The translations under genes and the position numbers were made by a program. A DNA stretch of 14,857 nucleotides from Thermomucor indicae-seudaticae (taxonomy: Eukaryota; Mucoromycota; Mucoromycetes; Mucorales; Lichtheimiaceae): assembly GCA_000787465.1 (NCBI GenBank), contig JSYX01000573.1:1-14857 (forward strand), given 5' to 3'. A model generated the notes under the pieces. It was not told the DNA's origin. It ran no database searches and worked only from the letters and a program-made list of their open reading frames with translations. Of the stretch, positions 9,649 to 14,857 are shown one piece after another. Position 1 is the first letter of the stretch, and each line of letters starts with the position of its first letter.

Positions 9649-10345
9649 CATCAAACGTGAACAACTGTACATAATGGTATAACCTCTAATGTCTGTGTGA
9701 TCATGCACAAACCTGTTCAAAAGGCATCTGTAAAGACCACTGCTTGATCTCATATTCCCTAATAATAAGAAAAGCCAACGAGAAACATGCGTACAAAGTG
9801 GAATGATACACTTCTTTAGGGATTCTTATCAATTCAAATCATTGGTAAATTGATAATTCTGTTCGATATCAATTAGGCCGTTCATTGAATCGAGCTGTTT
9901 CAATCAACGACCAAGTAATTGATTCATTGAAAAGGACAGAGGTGAATCTGGATGCCCACCACGTATGAACAGCACTCCCAATCATACCCGTCACCGTTGG
10001 TAACACTTTGTAAAGTGACCATCATCCAGTATATTTATTCTCTTCGCGCGAAAAGAGAACGAATGCTTTGGTCTAACATTACTCCATAGCTAGATGCACC
10101 CAAGAGTCTACAGTATCAATTGATTGCCAATTCAATCAATACAACAGAGACTCTCATCAATCAATATCAATACAGCTAAATTGAATCGAAACCATTGATA
10201 AGAATACTTACACCTATTACGTTGAAAAAGCAACTGAAAAAAATTTCACAAAACCTACAGTACCATGATATATTGCAGGAAATGATTCGGCAAAAAGTGG
10301 GGCATTTCAGCTAATACACAACTTTTTGGTCATCAGTTTTGTTGT
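9649..10345. other. AT-rich intergenic spacer with many ATTGA/TCAAT motifs
   Basis: About 697 bp with no convincing coding frame and no recognised RNA gene. Between about 9820 and 10205 the motif TCAAT or its complement recurs many times on both strands. An ATG near 10265 leads nowhere. The last part presumably carries the promoter of the downstream recombinase gene. Confidence 0.55.
9822..10205. repeat. possible degenerate inverted-repeat element
   Basis: ATTCTTATCAAT at 9822-9833 is perfectly complemented by ATTGATAAGAAT at 10194-10205, bounding about 384 bp of ATTGA-rich, non-coding DNA. The size and arrangement would suit a small non-autonomous element, but the match does not extend beyond 12 bp and no target-site duplication was seen. 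In AT-rich DNA this could be chance. Confidence 0.22.
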
Positions 10346-11039
10346 ATGCCGTTCTTGCTACAATTTGTTAACCAAATCAAGCACGAATCGGCACTGCAGG
10401 TAGGGAGACAGGGGAGACAAATTTTGACAAGGGACAATATGAATGAAATGCGGAATGTAGAGTTTTACCAGAGCGCAATGCAAACAACCGATTCCATTAC
10501 CAGTCCCCGGAATTCATGACACAATCAGGCGCGTGACGGGTGGTGCAGGATTGCGGGGAGGCGAGATTTTGGACCTCTACGGGCCCTCAGGTGGCGGGAA
10601 ATCGTGGGTGCTGTGGCAGTTCGTCAAGTACACACTTGAACGTAGTAGTAGTAATAGTGTTGTTTATTTTGACCTGGACGGGAGGGTGGAAAAGGCAAAA
10701 GATAAAAGCTTCCACTTGTTCCAACCAAGGACATCAGCTCAGGCACTGGCGACACTCCAGGGACTGGATGAATGGCTCTACCGGCACCCGGACGAACACG
10801 TGACACTGGTGATATTGGATGGTGCAGCACCAGCAGCTGTGGTTCATGACCTGCTAAAGTCTTGCCAGGCGAAATGGGGATTTGTGCTCATGACTGCAAC
10901 GCCGAGCTTTGAAGACCAGCAGCGTCGATGGTATGATTATCGGTTTCATGTATACAAGGAAAACAATACCGTCAAGATGAGACTTGTATGGCCGCCTACT
11001 ACCACGCCAAGTGATGTTATTTCCTGCGAGTTCCAATAA
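10346..11039 (+). CDS. XRCC2-like RAD51-paralog ATPase
   Basis: Two exons, 10346-10399 and 10461-11039, with a 61-bp phase-0 intron, give 210 residues. Without the intron the main frame has no usable ATG. Splicing supplies MPFLLQFVNQ and the RAD51-paralog lead-in PIPLPVPGIHD. Walker A is GPSGGGKS (59-66) after GGEILDLY; the hydrophobic Walker B strand is LVILD (134-138). VVYFDLDGR corresponds to the second core strand. The C-terminal KMRLVWPP strand is typical of fungal paralogs. RAD51 paralogs load or stabilise RAD51 filaments in homologous recombination in the nucleus. The XRCC2 assignment rests on the GxILxxxGPxGxGKo and ILD context. The protein is shorter than human XRCC2 (280), with a compact middle. 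It could be another paralog. Confidence 0.75.
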
Positions 11040-11077
11040 GACAAAGTTTTGCCCTCCAAAAGGGATGTTTTCGGAAA

Positions 11078-11096
11078 GGTCTTTTTCGGAAAGACC
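11078..11096 (+). other. hairpin in 3' region of XRCC2-like gene
   Basis: GGTCTTT, a TTCGG loop and AAAGACC form a perfect 7-bp stem 38 bp after the stop codon at 11037-11039. The phrase TTTTCGGAAAG occurs directly before it as well, making a short direct repeat. It could shape the transcript end, or be chance. Confidence 0.35.
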
Positions 11097-11148
11097 GGAG
11101 CCAATTTTTTGTGTCGCCATTTGTCCTCCCCCTTTTGCAGATGCCCTG

Positions 11149-11155
11149 TATATAG
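11149..11155 (+). promoter_or_regulatory. TATA-box-like element of kinase gene
   Basis: TATATAG lies 136 bp upstream of the kinase ATG and immediately before the purine tract. The position suits a core promoter with a leader of about 100 nt; evidence is only the motif. Confidence 0.35.
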
Positions 11156-11280
11156 AGAGAAAGAGAGAGAGGAAAACAAGAAAAGAGAGAGAGCGAGGGA
11201 AAAGACCCGTCCAACAACGACAACAACAAACTACTCCGCCTCGCCCATTTCCTTTTTTTTCTTTCTTTCTTGTCTTCCTT
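11154..11280 (+). repeat. purine tract followed by pyrimidine tract in kinase leader
   Basis: Positions 11154-11205 are purine except two C (GA-type simple repeat), and 11248-11280 is pyrimidine except one G. Within them GGAAAACAAGAAA (11171-11183) can pair with TTTCTTGTCTTCC (11266-11278) at 12 of 13 positions, giving a possible stem in the 5' leader just before ATG 11285. Confidence 0.6.
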
Positions 11281-11284
11281 GCGT

Positions 11285-13709
11285 ATGCAGATGCCAGCTA
11301 GCTTACTTGATCAACAACCAACAAACCATATACCCCGCATTAGCACCTCCTCCAATAATACAAACTCAAACGGAAGCTATTCCAATACTAGCACTGTTCT
11401 AAGTTACGACGACCAGTCTCGGTTGGAAATTGCAGTTATCGAATCGACATTGTTGGTCCAAGATTACGACGTCAAGAAAAAGAAGCGTGTGCGGCGTGTC
11501 TTGACGGTACGTTGTGGTCGGGTGGCGAAATTCTGAAACATAGCCCATCATCGTCGATTTTAATGCAAACCTTCTAGCTGTTTAATATCGTGATTGATGA
11601 CAAGCATTATAATCGGTCCCTTGTGCGCTATGTGCCTGACTTTGTCGAATTTGATCGCAAGGTATGTACATAAAGTGGACGACAAAGAAGGACAGAGAAA
11701 TCACTTAGATTGCTGCTATAGGTCAGGAAATACTATCGTAAATCCAAAATTACGCTACCTCAAATTATGGAACCGGACGTACAGATGTACATGCCTATTT
11801 CCCAGAATAAGAAGAGACGAACTAGTTTTCGTACATTCTTTCTACGTCTGGGAAAACTCGGACAGGGAATAAGGCGACGACCAAACTCTGAAAAGTTGGA
11901 AGCGTACTTGCAGCGATGTGCGACGGATCCTGTTGTAGGACGATCGTCCCTCTTGAGAGATTTTTTGTCTAAACAACGACCAGAAGACAAGATTGCCTCC
12001 AAAGAAATGATACAGAGTTATGTGGATCGACAAGTTGCGCTGTCGAATGATGCACAACGGGCTTCCATGGAAGAACAACAACCGTCGTCATCTTCTATTA
12101 TGTCATCGTCGACAACGTCATCGTCTTTTCGGCATTCTGATGACTATTATGCACCCCGGCAGTCATCATCATTATCATCACCTGTAGCAGTAGAAGAAGA
12201 CAACCCGAGTCATGCGGCAGGAGAAGAAGAAGACAATATGATGGTTGATGATGATCATCATCGGCGTCGAGTGCCAACTATACAAGACTATCAATTCCTC
12301 AAAGTACTTGGCAAAGGCTGCATGGGCAAGGTTTGTTTGTCTTTTAGTTCTTGATCGTGGGGGCTATAGGGTCTGACTTTATAAACAGGTTCTCTTGGTC
12401 CGACCTTACAGGGCACCGAACCGGTTACTGGCATTAAAGGCAATTAGCAAGGAATCGGTTGTGGTGCAGCGTGAGATTGAGCACACCAAGATGGAAAGAG
12501 ATATCCTGACGACGATTGCACAGATCCGTCATCCGTTCTTGATCAGATTGCATCATGCATTTCAGGACTCGCAGCAGCTGTTTTTGGTTCTGGATTACCA
12601 TGTGGGAGGGGATATGGGGACCCAATTGGCACGCTGCTTCAAGTTTCCGCCAGAACGAGCTCGGTTGTATGCGGCGGAGATTCTGTTGGGATTGCAGGAA
12701 TTGCATCGACTGGGCATATTGTACAGGTAACTCATTAAGGCATGAAGATGGCAAAAGGAGGAGAGAGAGAATTCACGTTCCTCGTTATAGAGACCTGAAA
12801 CCGGAAAACATCTTGCTGGCTGCAGATGGTCACATTGTGCTTACAGACTTTGGACTCTCGAAGCAATTTCTAATAACGACGGCTGATGAAATGGACGAGC
12901 AAAAGACGAGGACGTTTTGTGGTACAGCTGAATACTTGGCGCCCGAAATCCTGCGTTCGGAAGCATACACGTATGCGGTGGATTTCTGGAGTCTGGGCAC
13001 GATTCTGTACGAAATGTTGGTTGGCGTCACCCCATTTTGGCACGAAAACCATGTGGAAATGTACCGGCGAGTGTTGGAAGATCCGTTGGAGTTTCCGGAA
13101 GACTTTGATGATGACGACGGTGGCTATACCCGGCACTTCATTGCCTCGCTTTTGGAACGTGACCCCAGTCGGCGGCTGGGATCGTCACCGTCGACGATTC
13201 GCAGCCATCCTTACTTCACGAATTACTACGATTGGTCCGATGTGTACCACAAACGGATCCGGCCACCGTACGTGCCCCAGCTCCGGTCAGCCACCGACTT
13301 TTCGAATTTTGACAAGGATTTCTTGCAAATGACGCCGCGGCTCAGTCCGGTCTCGTATGTCCTGAGTCCCAGCATCCAGATGCAGTTTGACGGGTACTCG
13401 TTTGTGAATGACAGTATGGTTTATTCTTCTGATTCGGTCCATACCATGTCCATCATGAGTAACAGTAATGATGGCCGACACTATAATGACAACTACGATT
13501 ACTATTCGGATGATAGCGACATTATTCGACTCGACGATTATAGCAATCGCACTAGAAGAAGACAAGAAAATTCACACGCCGCTGCAGACGACGATAATCA
13601 AGAATCGTTCCACGACGCAACGTCAGGGTCCTTATCCATTTCATCGTCATCTATTGAATCCCGTTACATCATTCAAGGTAACAATATCCGGAGAATCACC
13701 AGTCGATAG
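11285..13709 (+). CDS. PX-domain AGC-family serine/threonine kinase (SGK3-like)
   Basis: Five exons, 11285-11506, 11578-11661, 11722-12330, 12389-12726 and 12791-13709 (introns 58-71 bp), encode 723 residues. A PX-like domain at about 47-184 (VPDFVEFDRKV, LEAYLQRC, LLRDFL) carries a basic insert and should bind phosphoinositides. After a Ser/Glu-rich linker comes the kinase: glycine loop GKGCMGKV (299-306), Lys322 in LALK, YRDLKPEN with Asp419, DFG 437-439, and activation loop TFCGTAEYLAPE with the PDK1-type Thr459. FDGYSF (617-622) is a hydrophobic motif with Ser621. The order matches human SGK3, which acts at endosomes. The tail beyond is long and Asp/Asn/Tyr/Ser-rich. ATG 11291 is an alternative start; a further 3' intron starting near 13678 cannot be excluded. 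Confidence 0.9.
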
Positions 13710-13751
13710 CCCAATTGTATGTGTACTGTTTTTTCCATAGAGTTCTTGTTT

Positions 13752-14809
13752 TTAATGACGTTGTTTTTTCTTGACTATAAATGGTTGGGTAAACGCCTGC
13801 TGCAGGCGCTTCACTTTTTGTTCACCAAAGCCAGGACACATGCTGAGTTGTTCGGATGAGGCATTGACAATGTTTTTCAGGGACCCAAAAGTGGATAATA
13901 ATGTGAGAACATCTGTCTTGTTCACGCTGCGTACATGGGTCAAACAGCTGGTCATCGTGTCCACAAAGTTGTCCTCTTGTTTCTCGCCACGGATCAAGTC
14001 GGGTGGTTTGTTCTCAAACGCCTTGTAAGTCTCCAGATACCGAGCACCCTCCTGATTGCTCCAGATGAGCATCATCGTGAAGTTATTGAGGATCGCAGCT
14101 CTATTCAACTCGCGAAGTGCGTCGTGGTAGTTTTCAATGTCGACGTACACCAGTAGCACACGGAGCACGTAAAGCTTGGATAGCTTGGACATCCGGCCAT
14201 AAATGTATTCAGGTTTTAAGCGATGATATCGCAGACTTGCAATCTGTGAGTGTCCCGCTTAGCTTCTATTAATTGATAATAATCATACCTTAGATAGAGC
14301 ACACCAGTCGTTTGACCAACGACATAGTCGGGTCTAATCGAATCGTCGGGCTCCCAGGGAACATTGTGAATAAATCCAAGTAAAGGGTTGCCTTGTTGCA
14401 CTGGGTTCACCAAAATCGCGTTGCCCACCGTTCTCCTTGGTGGTTGCGCTGAAGAAAATCGTGCTGTGCTGCTGGTTGTTATTGACTCTGCTCTGGGCTT
14501 TTCTGCTGCAATGCTACTGCTTGTTGAAGCAGACGGTTCAGTATTAGATGTTGGCTGCGTTACACTACTACTGGTTGTCAAAGTAAACGACGATTCAACA
14601 TTAGTCGTAGTAGTAGGGGTGGCTGATCTTGGCTCTGTCTGCGATGTTGGCTGTGCTACACTGCTGCTTGTTGTTGCTGTGGATTTTTCATATCGTTTCG
14701 GTTTGAAGAACAAGGTACCTCGTTTCTGCTTTCTTGCTTCTTCTACCTGTTCAATACTAGGAATGTTGAAATTCGTTCGACGGGGTTGATGTTCATTAGA
14801 CATTCGCAT
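13752..14809 (-). CDS. ERCC1: ERCC1/Rad10 DNA excision repair subunit
   Basis: Two minus-strand exons, 14809-14289 and 14235-13752, with a 53-bp phase-2 intron, give 334 residues. Splicing restores GVLYLSLRYHRLKPEYIYGR, which matches the human order. The N-terminal ~120 residues are Ser/Thr/Pro-rich; the central nuclease-like, XPA-binding domain includes NAILVNPVQQGNPLL, NVPWEPDDSIRPDYVVGQ and ARYLETYKAFENKP; the C-terminal tandem helix-hairpin-helix domain includes VNKTDVLTLLSTFGSL and CPGFGEQKVKRLQQAF. With XPF/Rad1 it forms the structure-specific endonuclease that cuts 5' of lesions in nucleotide excision repair and acts in crosslink repair and recombination; ERCC1 itself is catalytically inactive but binds DNA. 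An ATG at 14803 is an alternative start. It converges on the kinase gene with a 42-bp gap. Confidence 0.95.
14522..14674 (-). repeat. internal 57-nt coding repeat in ERCC1 N-terminus
   Basis: The segments 14674-14618 and 14578-14522 encode TTSSSVAQPTSQTEPRSAT and TTSSSVTQPTSNTEPSAST, 14 of 19 residues identical, offset by 96 nt. This is a partial duplication within the disordered N-terminal region, upstream of the conserved domains. Confidence 0.7.
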
Positions 14810-14857
14810 CAATTTTGAAAAAAGGATGGCTCTTAAAAATACTGGTTTTTGAATAAC

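Noticed and set aside
9302..9664. 120-codon minus-strand frame with low-complexity sequence
   Set aside because: It is the antisense of the last SNAPC1 exon, including its Gln-rich end.
11049..11402. 117-codon plus-strand frame across the purine/pyrimidine tracts
   Set aside because: Composition follows the simple repeats and it overlaps the start of the kinase in another frame.

Overview
The window looks like ordinary nuclear DNA of an early-diverging, Mucoromycota-like fungus. This is inferred from dense genes broken by 53-80 bp GT-AG introns, tight intergenic gaps, and the gene mix: ESF2, a filamentous-fungal Nab3/NCOA5-type RNA-binding protein, SNAPC1, ERCC1, true sepiapterin reductase and an SGK3-like PX-AGC kinase. 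I see no tRNA, rRNA, CRISPR array, operon or intact mobile element. Gene models were built by joining reading frames at splice sites and checking each junction against remembered family sequence. No alignment was run.

Layout. Positions 1-1050 are a decayed transposon zone: a transposase-like C-terminal piece, a 46-bp tandem duplication, a CENP-B/pogo-type helix-turn-helix fragment and a short G-rich repeat. Then on the + strand come the Nab3/NCOA5-like RNA-binding protein (1526-4051, 3 exons), a possible 73-residue two-exon gene (4156-4430), ESF2 (4576-5666, 2 exons), sepiapterin reductase (5730-6751, 5 exons) and a small single-pass membrane protein with a C-terminal PPxY motif (6844-7323). 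A PRL-type phosphatase (8100-7400, 3 exons, - strand) converges on the membrane-protein gene and diverges from SNAPC1 (8379-9648, 5 exons, + strand). After an AT-rich spacer come an XRCC2-like RAD51 paralog (10346-11039, 2 exons, +), a PX-domain AGC kinase (11285-13709, 5 exons, +) and ERCC1/Rad10 (14809-13752, 2 exons, -), which converges on the kinase.

Functionally the genes are a housekeeping mix: RNA processing, 18S rRNA maturation, snRNA-promoter recognition, pteridine reduction, recombination and excision repair, and phosphoinositide-linked kinase signalling. They do not form an evident pathway. Two DNA-repair genes lie within about 3 kb of each other, but in separate transcription units. 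I found no previously undescribed multi-gene system. The items most worth checking are the small spliced gene at 4156-4430, SNAPC1 and bona fide sepiapterin reductase in a fungus, the PRL phosphatase without a prenylation box, and the unknown PPxY membrane protein.
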